Shown piece after piece: positions 26,341 to 35,227 of a stretch of DNA of 64,000 nucleotides. The notes below the pieces were generated by a model. It was not told the origin of the DNA. It was given only the letters and a program-made list of their open reading frames with translations, and searched no databases. The stretch covers positions 62,001-126,000 of the forward strand of contig JABCTZ010000046.1 of the NCBI GenBank assembly GCA_018238155.1, in the 5' to 3' direction. The stretch is from Candidatus Heimdallarchaeota archaeon (GTDB lineage Archaea > Asgardarchaeota > Heimdallarchaeia > JABLTI01). How positions within the stretch are numbered: position 1 is the first letter of the stretch; each line of letters begins with the position of its first letter. A program made the translations under genes and the position numbers.

Positions 26341-26515
26341 TGCCCAATTACCTTGCCATTCAAAATTCCATTAAATTAAATAGCTTTTAAAATTAAATAA
26401 TTAATATCTTCTTAAACTTATTTGATTTCGTATGTAATTGATTTCAGACTATTATGTGGAAATTTATAAGTGAAAGAATAAAGACTACTATCAAGAAAAA
26501 AAAGAACTGATTTAT

Positions 26516-27220
26516 ATGAATAATGAAAAAAAAAACGATAGAACATCTGAGGAAAACTTCGAAACAGAAGAAGTTACAAGTCCATATATGTCAGAAGAAG
26601 TTATACTTAAGAAGAGAACTCCTTTTCATGCAATGTGGATGATCTTCAGAATACGTGCTTGGAGGATTCTAGGACATCATCCAGCTTGTAGTCGATATAA
26701 AAATCATTACTTCAAAATAGGTTCTTTTATTTTTTGCATCGGTTGTTTAAGCATTTATTCTGCGATATCAGTATATCTTATTTTATTTTTTACTATTCCA
26801 TCCATCTTCAGGTATAATATCACAGTGATAAGCATACTACCTTTTGCAGGCTTTGGTTTAGCAATTAGTCATATTTTTCTAAAAGTCAAAAATAAATGGC
26901 TAAAAGCCGTCTTTCGATTTTCAGCAGGATTTGGTATAGGTGCATTTGGAGCAATTATTATTGCTGTCTTCAAATATTATTGGTGGTTAAGCATTATACT
27001 TTCTGTGTTGTTATTGACAGGTAATCAATTATATGGTATAAGTCGAGGACGTAATGCAAATAGAAAAGAATGTATTGATTGTCCCTTAGCTAACGGTGAC
27101 CCTCCTTGTGAACCGATAAGAAATACAAACATTCGAATTCGAAAAGTACATGAAATCATAGATGAAGAACTTCAAAAAGCACAAAATCCATCTCAAAGCA
27201 AAGGTAAGAAAACCGACTAA
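26516..27220 (+). CDS. DUF2085-like membrane protein
   Basis: A 234-residue protein with an acidic, Lys-rich cytosolic N-tail, a conserved-looking segment HHPACSRYKNHYF then FIFCIGCLSIY (~62-85), resembling the CHQ.P.RS...CARCTG pattern of DUF2085, and four hydrophobic helices (about 76-100, 108-124, 134-154, 158-172). The C-terminal tail carries four more Cys (RKECIDCP, DPPCEP). The Cys on both sides of the helices suggest metal or thiol chemistry. A TTTATAA box (26463-26469) lies ~50 bp before the ATG. Function unknown. Confidence 0.65.
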   Translation: MNNEKKNDRTSEENFETEEVTSPYMSEEVILKKRTPFHAMWMIFRIRAWRILGHHPACSRYKNHYFKIGSFIFCIGCLSIYSAISVYLILFFTIPSIFRYNITVISILPFAGFGLAISHIFLKVKNKWLKAVFRFSAGFGIGAFGAIIIAVFKYYWWLSIILSVLLLTGNQLYGISRGRNANRKECIDCPLANGDPPCEPIRNTNIRIRKVHEIIDEELQKAQNPSQSKGKKTD

Positions 27221-27338
27221 AATCACCATCGCTAAAGTTCTTACCCATTCAATCAAAATCATTATTAATTATAAAACAATGAAGAGTATAGGTTATTATT
27301 TAAATTAAGAATATTATAATTTGTGGGATGGTAAAAAA

Positions 27339-27827
27339 ATGTCTAAAGAAGAACAATTTGAATCTACTTTTGATGATACTGAGGAAAATTTCAAGGAATC
27401 CTCTGAGGAGCAGAGCTTTACTCCACCAGAAGAACAACAAGAATTTGGTGAGTACAATGAAATTATTGACAGTGAAGAGATACAAAAGAAGAAGAAACGT
27501 AAGAAAATATGGTTACTAGTTATTTTTGCAATCATTTTGCCTATTCTACTTATTGCTGGAATTGTTATTGTTATTATATTAGCAGTGGTTGGCTTAATGG
27601 AAAGCTGCTGTTCTCAATGCGGTCAATCCTGTTGTACTGCTTGTGGTGAGAGCTGCTCAGAGAGTTGTTCTTCAAGTTGTGATAATGCTTGTCAAAATTC
27701 ATGTAGTAATTGTAGCTGTGACTGTAATAACAGCATTACAACAGTATCTCTAAAAGAGACAATTATCAGTCAATTGAAACTTGTAAGATGGTTTTTCACT
27801 TATTTATTAGGGATTTTCAAATTTTGA
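27339..27827 (+). CDS. Single-pass membrane protein with Cys-rich loop (copy 1)
   Basis: The 162 residues comprise an acidic disordered N-tail (~1-45), a Lys-rich stop (KKKKRKK), one long hydrophobic helix (~53-84), a ~45-residue block with 16 Cys in CxxC and CxxxC spacing (SCCSQCGQSCCTACGESC and onward), and an amphipathic C-terminus ending in WFFTYLLGIFKF. By the positive-inside rule the Cys block lies outside the cell. The ATG at 27339 has GGATGG upstream; an earlier in-frame TTG at 27321 overlaps that site. A paralogue follows 91 bp downstream after a hairpin terminator. Possible roles are metal binding, disulfide cross-linking or lipid attachment; none is shown. Confidence 0.7.
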   Translation: MSKEEQFESTFDDTEENFKESSEEQSFTPPEEQQEFGEYNEIIDSEEIQKKKKRKKIWLLVIFAIILPILLIAGIVIVIILAVVGLMESCCSQCGQSCCTACGESCSESCSSSCDNACQNSCSNCSCDCNNSITTVSLKETIISQLKLVRWFFTYLLGIFKF

Positions 27828-27838
27828 AATCCCTTTTT
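27810..27838 (+). terminator. Hairpin terminator overlapping the stop codon of copy 1
   Basis: GGGATTTTCAAA (27810-27821) pairs with TTTGAAATCCC (27823-27833) and is followed by five T residues. The TGA stop lies inside the stem, so translation to the end would unfold it. Confidence 0.7.
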
Positions 27839-27918
27839 GATTTCTTTACTGTTGTTAGTAAAAGTTTTTTAATAATATCACACACATTGATTCTAGTTAT
27901 TATTATTGGGGTTAAGAA

Positions 27919-28239
27919 ATGGCAGAAAATTTTGATTCAGAATTAGATCCAGAATTAAAAAAGAAGAAAAAGAAGAAAATTCTCCTAATAATCTTGGCAA
28001 TTGTTTGCCCAGTTATAGTTATTGTTACAATTGTTGTTTTGGTTATACTAGCAATAACTGGTGCAGTCCAGGGATGTTGTTCCTCATGTGGTACAGCTTG
28101 TTGTAGCTCTTGTGGAGAATCTTGTGGCAACTCTTGCTCTTCTAGTTGCAATAGTTCAATTGAAATTTCAATCAGAGAGACTATTATAAATCAAATTAAG
28201 AACATCAAATGGTTTTTCTATTATCTCTTGAATAGGTGA
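27919..28239 (+). CDS. Single-pass membrane protein with Cys-rich loop (copy 2)
   Basis: A 106-residue shorter paralogue of the preceding gene. It has a short acidic start (MAENFDSELDPELK), a run of Lys, one membrane helix (~20-48), a Cys block (GCCSSCGTACCSSCGESC, ~52-69, then two more Cys) and the same amphipathic end (ETIINQIKNIKWFFYYLL). The pattern CC-SxC-GxxCC-SxC-GESC is shared with copy 1. The N-terminal tail is the main difference. The ATG start follows a G-rich GGGGTT. A weak hairpin (TGATTTT/AAAATCA, 28237-28255) before T-rich sequence probably ends transcription. Function unknown. Confidence 0.7.
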   Translation: MAENFDSELDPELKKKKKKKILLIILAIVCPVIVIVTIVVLVILAITGAVQGCCSSCGTACCSSCGESCGNSCSSSCNSSIEISIRETIINQIKNIKWFFYYLLNR

Positions 28240-28325
28240 TTTTGTAAAAAAATCATCATTTTTCTTTTATTTTTAAAAAACCAGGTATTTATTTAATTTA
28301 ATCAGAAAGTTAAATTAAGAAGAAT

Positions 28326-30059
28326 ATGTTTGATTTATTGGTGGTTAATTCATTGCCAGAACATGCTAAAAAAATCGGATTTGTCTTAGGAGTTTCATCG
28401 GATCAAGAACGAATAATTGTTCGTTTAGATGAAAATGTTGAACATGAAGACATCGTTGAGGGAAATTTCGTAAGCATACCATTAGCAAATGGAAATACAT
28501 TGATTGGCAGGATAATCACAATTCGTGCTGAGAATCCACAATTAAGTGATGAACGATACGCAAAATTCTGGATGGATAGACTTCGACGATCCCTTGAGTC
28601 AAGGTCTATGTTAGAATTTACTGAATATCATGTTGTTGAAGTTATTCTAGTTTCAAATATATCCCATGAAGGAGAACTTTCGACACCAAATGCTTGGGTA
28701 AGCCCTGGTTCAATGGTTTTTGAATGCAGAGATGATTTACTAAAATTGGCAGTATTTGGAAAAGAAAAAGGAGCAATGGATATAGGTTTCTTTGCAGAGC
28801 ACTCTGGAGAAATGGTTGTTAAACTGAATCCAAATACACTTGGTTCAGATGGATTAGCTATTTTTGGTTCAAGAGGTAGTGGAAAATCTTATGCGGCTGG
28901 AGTAATCATAGAAGAGTTTTCAGAGTTTGGTTTACCAACTCTAATTGTTGATCCTCATGGAGAATATTGGGGTCTTTCTCATACGAAAGGTCCAAAAAAG
29001 ACATCTTCTTTACCTAAATATTCCGTCAAAGTATTATATCCAAATCGTTATCTCCCCAGATATTTTAGCTATATGGAAAAAATGTCAAAGAAATTAGGAG
29101 GTAATTTTACTTTTGAGCCTGTTACAATGCTATTTTCAGAAATATCTACTTCTGAAATGTTCAATTTTATGTATGATTTAACTAGCCCACAAAAAGAGAA
29201 ACTTGAAAACACTTGGTATGGTATTCGAGATACTTTCGGATTTGCAGTTTGTTATGATATTGATGGATTCTTAGGATTTGGAATAGAGAACAATATAATT
29301 GATGGCAGTAGTCGAAAACCTATTGTTCGAAAACTTGAAGTGTTTAGAAAAATGGGCTTTTTTACAGAATTGAATGGAGCCATCTGTCATCTCTCGGGTT
29401 CAATCATACAAGAATACGATGCAAGGAATCGTCGAATAGAAAGTCAGGATAAAAAGAAAGATTTGAGTAATCTTAGCAGCGTGAAAAATAATTTCTCAGC
29501 AGAACAAATAACGATTTTAGATGTAAGTCAACCAGGTATGGATGAGCGTGCTCGAAGAATTTTCGTCTCGAGTTACTTAAATCGGTTAAGGAGAACGATG
29601 GAAAATAAGGAAATTCAAAGAGTCTTTCTCTTAATTGAAGAAGCGCATCGATTTATTCCAATAGGAGAATCAATTACAAAACGATCTATAGAATGGTTTG
29701 CTCGAGAAGGACGGAAGATGGGTGCTGGTTTGGGTATTGTAAGTCAAAGACCAAGTGGTCTAGATAGAGATATCCTATCACAATGTAACTCAAAACTCAT
29801 TCTAAGAATTACTGAACAATCAGATATTTTAGTTGCAAAAGATATTCTCGCAGGATTTGCTGAAAGGTATGTCGGATTATTACCGTATCTCGAGAGAGGA
29901 ACAGGCGTTCTTTCCGGAGCAGCTCTCCGAATACCAATTTTAGTTCAATTTAGAGAGAGAAAATCATCTTCGAAATATGGTGAAACTGTTGCTCTAGTAT
30001 CAAATCCGGAAAATAAAATGAAATCAAGAGATACTGAGAAGACTTTCTGGGAAAAATAA
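28326..30059 (+). CDS. HerA-like hexameric ATPase
   Basis: A 577-residue protein of the HerA/FtsK class: an N-terminal HAS-barrel (~15-70, IVEGNFVSIPLANG, LIGRIITI), a P-loop GSRGSGKS at 181-188, Walker B FLLIEEAHR (~433-441), a sensor-like SQRPSG and a C-terminal GTGVLSG. HerA translocates double-stranded DNA and in archaea works with NurA, Mre11 and Rad50 in end resection. None of those genes is adjacent, and the protein is longer than the classic ~500 residues because of an insert (~265-400). It could therefore be a HerA paralogue with another partner. A TTTATTTAA box lies ~35 bp before the ATG. Confidence 0.85.
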   Translation: MFDLLVVNSLPEHAKKIGFVLGVSSDQERIIVRLDENVEHEDIVEGNFVSIPLANGNTLIGRIITIRAENPQLSDERYAKFWMDRLRRSLESRSMLEFTEYHVVEVILVSNISHEGELSTPNAWVSPGSMVFECRDDLLKLAVFGKEKGAMDIGFFAEHSGEMVVKLNPNTLGSDGLAIFGSRGSGKSYAAGVIIEEFSEFGLPTLIVDPHGEYWGLSHTKGPKKTSSLPKYSVKVLYPNRYLPRYFSYMEKMSKKLGGNFTFEPVTMLFSEISTSEMFNFMYDLTSPQKEKLENTWYGIRDTFGFAVCYDIDGFLGFGIENNIIDGSSRKPIVRKLEVFRKMGFFTELNGAICHLSGSIIQEYDARNRRIESQDKKKDLSNLSSVKNNFSAEQITILDVSQPGMDERARRIFVSSYLNRLRRTMENKEIQRVFLLIEEAHRFIPIGESITKRSIEWFAREGRKMGAGLGIVSQRPSGLDRDILSQCNSKLILRITEQSDILVAKDILAGFAERYVGLLPYLERGTGVLSGAALRIPILVQFRERKSSSKYGETVALVSNPENKMKSRDTEKTFWEK

Positions 30060-30191
30060 CCTCATTTTCCTTTACTCAATTTCTGAGAATGTTCAAACAT
30101 ACATTTAACTTTATCTATTTTTTACCGTTTCATATCAAAAAACTACTATATTTTTTTTGAGAACAAATAGAATGTAAGTTAGTGGTTAACA

Positions 30192-30986
30192 ATGTTATTT
30201 GAATATCCAGCTATAAATCAATCTGCTCTCATTCCTTTATTCGAACAGAATACTTACCTGTTCATTGTCTCGAAAACCATTTTAAGAGAAGGTAATGGTA
30301 GAATATTAGTTGACGATATTGAAAATCCACAAGTTGCATTATTGTCATATAAAGTATTCGAAATTGTAACAGGTAATGTTAAATCATTACACGCAAAAAC
30401 AATACTAGAAAATATACGTGAAAATCGTTTGGTCATTTTTCCAAATGAGAAATGGTCGGAATTTGCAAAGGAACAAATAAATATCACTCCATACCCACGG
30501 ACTAAATTTTCTTCTTCAAAATTAGATATTGAACATCTAAACAAATTACTTGAAAGAAAACTTGTAGAAGGATTTACACTCCACAAAGTAGATGTTGAAA
30601 CAGTTTATAATATGAATATTAAACTAGCACCGGCATTTCTGCCATGGTTTGACTCTCCTGAAGCTTTTGTCCATCGAGGGTTGGCATATTGTATCAAAGA
30701 AGGAGAAAAAGTAGTTAGTATTGTTGCAGCTGCAATGCCTATTTATGATGATGAATTTGAGATTCAAATTTTAACAGATGATAATCCGAAATATCGTCGA
30801 AAAGGATTTGCAACTATTGCAGCTGCAGCCTTACTAAAAGAAAGTTTAGAAAGAGGGTTAACACCTCATTGGGATGCAGACAATGAAATTTCAACGAAAT
30901 TGGCATTAAAACTTGGTTTCACAGATCCAAAATACTATAATGCTTTTATTTGTACAGATATCCAAACAAAAAGAAATGGAAAATAG
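30192..30986 (+). CDS. GNAT acetyltransferase (PF12746-like)
   Basis: The 264 residues have an N-terminal helper domain (~1-115) and a GNAT fold (~120-260). The acetyl-CoA loop is RRKGFA within DDNPKYRRKGFATIAAAALL (motif A, ~195-214), preceded by YDDEFEIQILT (beta4). The last part, HWDADNEISTKLALKLGF, is the usual C-terminal motif of GNAT_acetyltran proteins. The substrate is unknown; relatives include antibiotic self-resistance enzymes and uncharacterised archaeal proteins. It is monocistronic, with GTGG upstream of the ATG. Confidence 0.75.
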   Translation: MLFEYPAINQSALIPLFEQNTYLFIVSKTILREGNGRILVDDIENPQVALLSYKVFEIVTGNVKSLHAKTILENIRENRLVIFPNEKWSEFAKEQINITPYPRTKFSSSKLDIEHLNKLLERKLVEGFTLHKVDVETVYNMNIKLAPAFLPWFDSPEAFVHRGLAYCIKEGEKVVSIVAAAMPIYDDEFEIQILTDDNPKYRRKGFATIAAAALLKESLERGLTPHWDADNEISTKLALKLGFTDPKYYNAFICTDIQTKRNGK

Positions 30987-31037
30987 ATTTTTTAAAGTAG
31001 TATTTTAAATCATTTCTTCAGGTCATTTTATTTAATC

Positions 31038-31394
31038 TTAAAGTTTAATGAAGTCTTCAATATCTTGGAAAACTTTTTCTCTGTTTTCAGGTAATTCATT
31101 AAAAAGTTCATGCCAATAATCTTCATAGATATTTAGTTTCATTTTGTTTTTTTGTTTAATAGTTTCAAATTTCTTCATAGTATAGAAAGAATCTACAATT
31201 CGATCATCTGTTCCTACCAGGAATAAAGTTGGAACAGCTAAACTATGAATATTCTTATCAGCATCTTTTTGAAATTTGAGCAACTCTCGACTCCATCGAT
31301 AGGTGAATTTTCCATATATTAGCTCATCTTGTAATCGTCTTTCCAGAATATCTGAATCTTTTATCAATTCTTCAGGTTTGATAATTGAGCTCAT
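31038..31394 (-). CDS. Alpha/beta hydrolase, C-terminal half (split gene)
   Basis: The 118 codons begin at an ATG that overlaps the stop of the upstream half as ATGA. They carry the rest of a monoacylglycerol-lipase-like (S33) hydrolase: the lid/linker helices, then the catalytic Asp in FLVGTDDRIVD (~62-72) and the catalytic His in YEDYWHELFNE (~91-101). Alone it lacks the nucleophile Ser, so it can only work together with the first half. See the first half for the two possible explanations: natural split with coupling, or a one-base frameshift. Confidence 0.65.
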   Translation of the reverse strand: MSSIIKPEELIKDSDILERRLQDELIYGKFTYRWSRELLKFQKDADKNIHSLAVPTLFLVGTDDRIVDSFYTMKKFETIKQKNKMKLNIYEDYWHELFNELPENREKVFQDIEDFIKL

Positions 31395-31903
31395 GTCATT
31401 TTGGGCACAATTGTCCCTAGAATTCTGACAGCTGTTTTTTGAATAAAATTAGCAATAGGATTCCCCATTAATTTGATACTTGGAGACGATAAAATTAGCT
31501 TATCAACAAGCTCCGGATATCTTATTGCGGTAATAATTGCATTTGCACCACCATTGCTATGTGCAATAAGGTAGATCATGTTTGGAGCTTCTTTTTCTTT
31601 AACAAAATTGATGAATGTTTTAATGTCTTCAACAACGAAATTGTAATCTTTCACATACATCCGTTGCTTTTTCACACAATGTCCATGACCTCTACGGTCA
31701 AAAGCAAAAAAGGGATAACCTCTCCTTGAAAAATATTCAGCAACATTTCTCATATTTTGAGCATGTGTTTCGCCGCCATGAACACCAATTAAAACGATTT
31801 TGGTTCTTTCTGTTTTGGATTTTTTAGGAAGCCAACAATGATAATACATCTCTAAATCATCAAAAGATTGAAAGTAACCATTCTGTTCAGTAATTTCAGA
31901 CAT
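31391..31903 (-). CDS. Alpha/beta hydrolase, N-terminal half (split gene)
   Basis: The 170 codons match the N-terminal two thirds of serine-hydrolase family S33 lysophospholipases: LIGVHGGETHA (oxyanion region), FAFDRRGHG and the nucleophile elbow AHSNGGANA (Ser at ~115; relatives usually have GHSMGG). The reading ends at TGA directly after VPKMT, and the family continues in the other frame from the overlapping ATG. A one-base change would restore one ~285-residue protein. Because the overlap is a clean ATGA, coupled translation of two chains is also possible. Cytosolic; likely substrate a lysolipid or ester. Confidence 0.65.
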   Translation of the reverse strand: MSEITEQNGYFQSFDDLEMYYHCWLPKKSKTERTKIVLIGVHGGETHAQNMRNVAEYFSRRGYPFFAFDRRGHGHCVKKQRMYVKDYNFVVEDIKTFINFVKEKEAPNMIYLIAHSNGGANAIITAIRYPELVDKLILSSPSIKLMGNPIANFIQKTAVRILGTIVPKMT

Positions 31904-32120
31904 CTAATAATCATCTCAGTATTAGTACTAAATTATAAATCATTTATTCTTTTTAATCTTAGTGAAGAGAGGTAGTTTCAATAGAGAAATTTTCTGTAGT
32001 AAAATTTAATAGCTAATAATAACTTGTTTATGACTGAGGATGAATTTGAGCAAAGCTTTGAATGCAGGCATTTTATCATTGTATTAAAATCTTGAATCAA
32101 GAAGTCGGAGAAACAAAAAA

Positions 32121-34937
32121 TTGAATAAAAAGGAGCATTCCAATCAAGAAAATGCTGAAGCAATAATTATTCCCAGTGCTCATTGGGATAGAGAATGGTA
32201 CTTGCCTTTCCAATACTTTAGATTTAAGCTTGTTAAATTAATTGATGAATTGCTTGAAATCATGGAGAATAAAGAATATTATTTTATGCTTGACGGACAA
32301 ACAATTATTCTTGAAGATTACTTTGAAATACGCCCTGAAAATAAAGAAAAGCTTCTCAAATTAATACGTGAAAAAAAGATTTCTGTGGGACCTTGGTATG
32401 TTCTCCCAGATGAATGGTTAGTAGGTCAAGAAAGTCTAATCAGGAATCTAGAAATTAGTTTTGATCTCGCATATAGTTTAGATATCCCTCAAATGCAAGT
32501 TGGTTATTTACCAGATCAATTTGGTCATACTCGAGCCATACCACAGCTTTTATCGGATTTAACTAATTTTACTGCTACAGTAATTTGGAGAGGTGTTGGT
32601 CCTGAAATAACAAAGGTACCATTTATTTGGAAAAGTCATCCAAAATCAAAGAATCAGATTTTAGGCAACTATCTTCCGTTTGGTTACGGCAATTTTGCAG
32701 GTTTATCTGATAATATTGATTTAGTTAAAGAACTAATTGATGAGAAAATCAAAGAATTGAAGCCTTATTCACCGTTTCCTTATTATCTTCTGATGAATGG
32801 CACGGATCATCAAATGCCTCAAACATTTTTGATTGAACAAATACCAAAATTATCAAATGACAAATTGAAATTAAAGTTAGGTTTAATGGAAGAGTATATA
32901 CTCAAATTACATGATTTAATTGCACGAGAAAAATACTCTCCGGCAATTTATTATGGTGAATTTCGTTCGTCAGTAAAAGCACCACTATTACAAGATACTT
33001 ATTCTGCAAGAATGTGGATAAAACAATGGGATACAAAAATTGAGGATCTACTTGTTCATCATGGAGAACCTATTAGTACAATTTTACATTTTTATCTAGC
33101 TTATAAATACCCAACGTCTTATTTGAACTTAGCATGGAAATGGTTACTAAAAAATCAACCACATGATTCAATTTGTGGATGTTCTATCGATAAAACTCAT
33201 GATGAAATGAAATCTCGTTATTCATGGGCTGAAGGTATCGTAGAATCAGTAATTCAAGATTCACTTGAAATGATACAAAAAATGGAAACTGAAAAAAGTG
33301 ATTCATCTTGTTTGATTTTCAATCCAACTAATAATTCAAAGATACCAATGTGTGTTGAATTTTCTTTAGACGATAGTGACATTAAATCAATCGAAACAAC
33401 AACGGGAGATAATTACGACATTCAATCCATGACTTCATCAGAAGATATCTTCTTTGAAAGCACAATGAGTCCGTTCATCACTCAAGCGGGTTTGAAAATG
33501 CTACCAGGTAGAAGGTTAATGGATATTTACATTAATGAAGTATCCTTTGCTCCAAGAGATACTGACCCAACAGTACTAGATATTTCATTGATTTGTGGTA
33601 AAGAACCAATTGGAGAATTTGATGTTAAAGCAATGCAACAACAAGCGATTGAAATTTTGGATAGGAAGGAGTACAAAAAGTTTCATGTCAAAGTTTCTTT
33701 AGGAAGTAAACAATCTTACATAGGATTGTTACCTTTGAATCCTTGGTCATTTACAAAAATAACACTGAAGAAAGAAGTAAAGAAAGCTGATACTGATCCA
33801 ATAATAATAACCAATAATTCTGTAAGCAACAAATTCTATGATATTAGATTTAATAAAAATGGTTCTCTGAATTTATTCGATAAAGGATTAGAAAGAGAAT
33901 TTAGCAACCTCCATTATTTTGAAGATTGGGGTGATCGTGGAGATGAATACACATTTGGTCGCTTAGATCCAGTTGCTACGAAGGTTTCAAAGGTAAAAAG
34001 GAAAATTTCTCTGAAAGGTTCACTCGTAAGTGAAATAACTCAAGAACTAATTTTTAATACCTTTAAAGAAGTAAACGAAAAACGAGACAAGAGAATAGGT
34101 AAATCAAAAATAATCATTGAAACAATATTCCGGTTTTATAGAGATTTACCTAGAATAGATATCACTACTAAACTTGTCAATACAGCAAAGGACCACAGAT
34201 TTAGAATTTGTTTTCCGATGCCTTTTGAAACAACAAATACTTTAACATCAACACATTTTGGTTACATAGAAAGGCTTGGAGAAGCGATTGAAAACAAAGA
34301 TGTAGTTGAACAACCTTCAGGAATACAACCACAGAAACGATTCATTCGAGTGGAGTCAGAAGAAAAAGATCAAACTGCATTCACACTTATAAACAAAGGA
34401 TTGCCAGAAGTTGAATTGATAGGTAAATCGATTTTAGCATTAACTCTTATCCGATCTATCGGATTTCTCTCGAGATCAGATTACCCAGAGAGGCCAATGC
34501 ATGCAGGTCCTTATTTAGAAACACCAGGTGCCCAAGAATTAGGACAAGAATACCAATTTAGATACAGCTTCTTATGTCATTCTAAAGAAAAACCAATGAC
34601 GTTTAGTATAGATCACTCTGAAGCATTCTGTCTAGAAGGACAAAGCGTTGTTTTCAAAGATAGTAGTCCATTAAGAGATCTAACAAATCCACTAATTGAA
34701 ATCGAAAACCAGAATTTAAGATTGTCCTCAATGAGGATTCGAGATGAAAAACTTCAATTGCTAATTTTCAACTTGACTTCAGAGAATATACAATCTGAAA
34801 TAAAATTAGACAAGCAGTTCAGCAAATGCACTGATGTAAAAATTGATGGAACAATAAAACAAAGCTTTGTAATTTCAAAGAAGAAGATCATATTAACATT
34901 CGAGCCTTTCGAAATTAAATTATTACAAATCAAATAA
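32121..34937 (+). CDS. Glycoside hydrolase family 38 alpha-mannosidase
   Basis: A retaining zinc-dependent alpha-mannosidase of 938 residues, closest in look to the bacterial MngB type. N-terminal catalytic domain: SAHWDREWY (zinc ligands H21, D23), GYLPDQFGHTRAIPQ (nucleophile Asp at ~132), NGTDHQMPQ (~231-239) and NQPHDSICGCS (~347-357, another zinc His). A helical linker and beta-sandwich domains follow, with the GH38 C-terminal signature DWGDRGDEYTFGRLDP (~600-615). There is no signal peptide, so it acts in the cytosol on mannosides such as mannosylglycerate or degraded glycans. The start is TTG with GGAG nine bases upstream. The following gene encodes a GNAT-beta-sandwich protein. Confidence 0.9.
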   Translation: MNKKEHSNQENAEAIIIPSAHWDREWYLPFQYFRFKLVKLIDELLEIMENKEYYFMLDGQTIILEDYFEIRPENKEKLLKLIREKKISVGPWYVLPDEWLVGQESLIRNLEISFDLAYSLDIPQMQVGYLPDQFGHTRAIPQLLSDLTNFTATVIWRGVGPEITKVPFIWKSHPKSKNQILGNYLPFGYGNFAGLSDNIDLVKELIDEKIKELKPYSPFPYYLLMNGTDHQMPQTFLIEQIPKLSNDKLKLKLGLMEEYILKLHDLIAREKYSPAIYYGEFRSSVKAPLLQDTYSARMWIKQWDTKIEDLLVHHGEPISTILHFYLAYKYPTSYLNLAWKWLLKNQPHDSICGCSIDKTHDEMKSRYSWAEGIVESVIQDSLEMIQKMETEKSDSSCLIFNPTNNSKIPMCVEFSLDDSDIKSIETTTGDNYDIQSMTSSEDIFFESTMSPFITQAGLKMLPGRRLMDIYINEVSFAPRDTDPTVLDISLICGKEPIGEFDVKAMQQQAIEILDRKEYKKFHVKVSLGSKQSYIGLLPLNPWSFTKITLKKEVKKADTDPIIITNNSVSNKFYDIRFNKNGSLNLFDKGLEREFSNLHYFEDWGDRGDEYTFGRLDPVATKVSKVKRKISLKGSLVSEITQELIFNTFKEVNEKRDKRIGKSKIIIETIFRFYRDLPRIDITTKLVNTAKDHRFRICFPMPFETTNTLTSTHFGYIERLGEAIENKDVVEQPSGIQPQKRFIRVESEEKDQTAFTLINKGLPEVELIGKSILALTLIRSIGFLSRSDYPERPMHAGPYLETPGAQELGQEYQFRYSFLCHSKEKPMTFSIDHSEAFCLEGQSVVFKDSSPLRDLTNPLIEIENQNLRLSSMRIRDEKLQLLIFNLTSENIQSEIKLDKQFSKCTDVKIDGTIKQSFVISKKKIILTFEPFEIKLLQIK

Positions 34938-35010
34938 AATCAACTGAAAATGATTTTTCTTCCAATCCCTTTGAAATCTATTTTAATTAGAATTTCTAAC
35001 AATTCTTTGA

Positions 35011-35048
35011 TGGTCACTATCCCCCATACTATTCTTATTGTGTGACCA
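35011..35048. repeat. Inverted repeat upstream of the GNAT-fusion gene
   Basis: TGGTCAC (35011-35017) and GTGACCA (35042-35048) are perfect inverted arms separated by 24 bp, with CACTAT after each GG/CC core. The place between two genes, ~180 bp before the next large gene, suits an operator with two half-sites. Confidence 0.35.
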
Positions 35049-35108
35049 CTATATTAGTAATTGAACTTAAAATAAAGTTCATTGAAAATAATTAAGGTGA
35101 AAGAAAAA

Positions 35109-35198
35109 ATGGTAACACAAAAAGAAAAAGTGAGAAGAAAAGTAAAGAAAGACATAGAAAAAATACGTAATGAATCATTATTGACATTAGATATATAA
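35109..35198 (+). CDS. Possible 29-residue basic micro-protein
   Basis: An ATG frame (MVTQKEKVRRKVKKDIEKI... ending TLDI) preceded by a good GGTGA ribosome site eight bases upstream. More than half of its residues are charged and it would form one amphipathic helix. It could be a leader peptide or a small nucleic-acid-binding protein ahead of the next gene. Chance occurrence cannot be excluded. Confidence 0.35.
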   Translation: MVTQKEKVRRKVKKDIEKIRNESLLTLDI

Positions 35199-35227
35199 TA
35201 ATTATAGAACACTAAGGATTGAAAGTA

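Noticed and set aside
31978..32163. 61-codon minus-strand frame before the mannosidase gene
   Set aside because: Overlaps the mannosidase start, has no ribosome site and no recognisable features.
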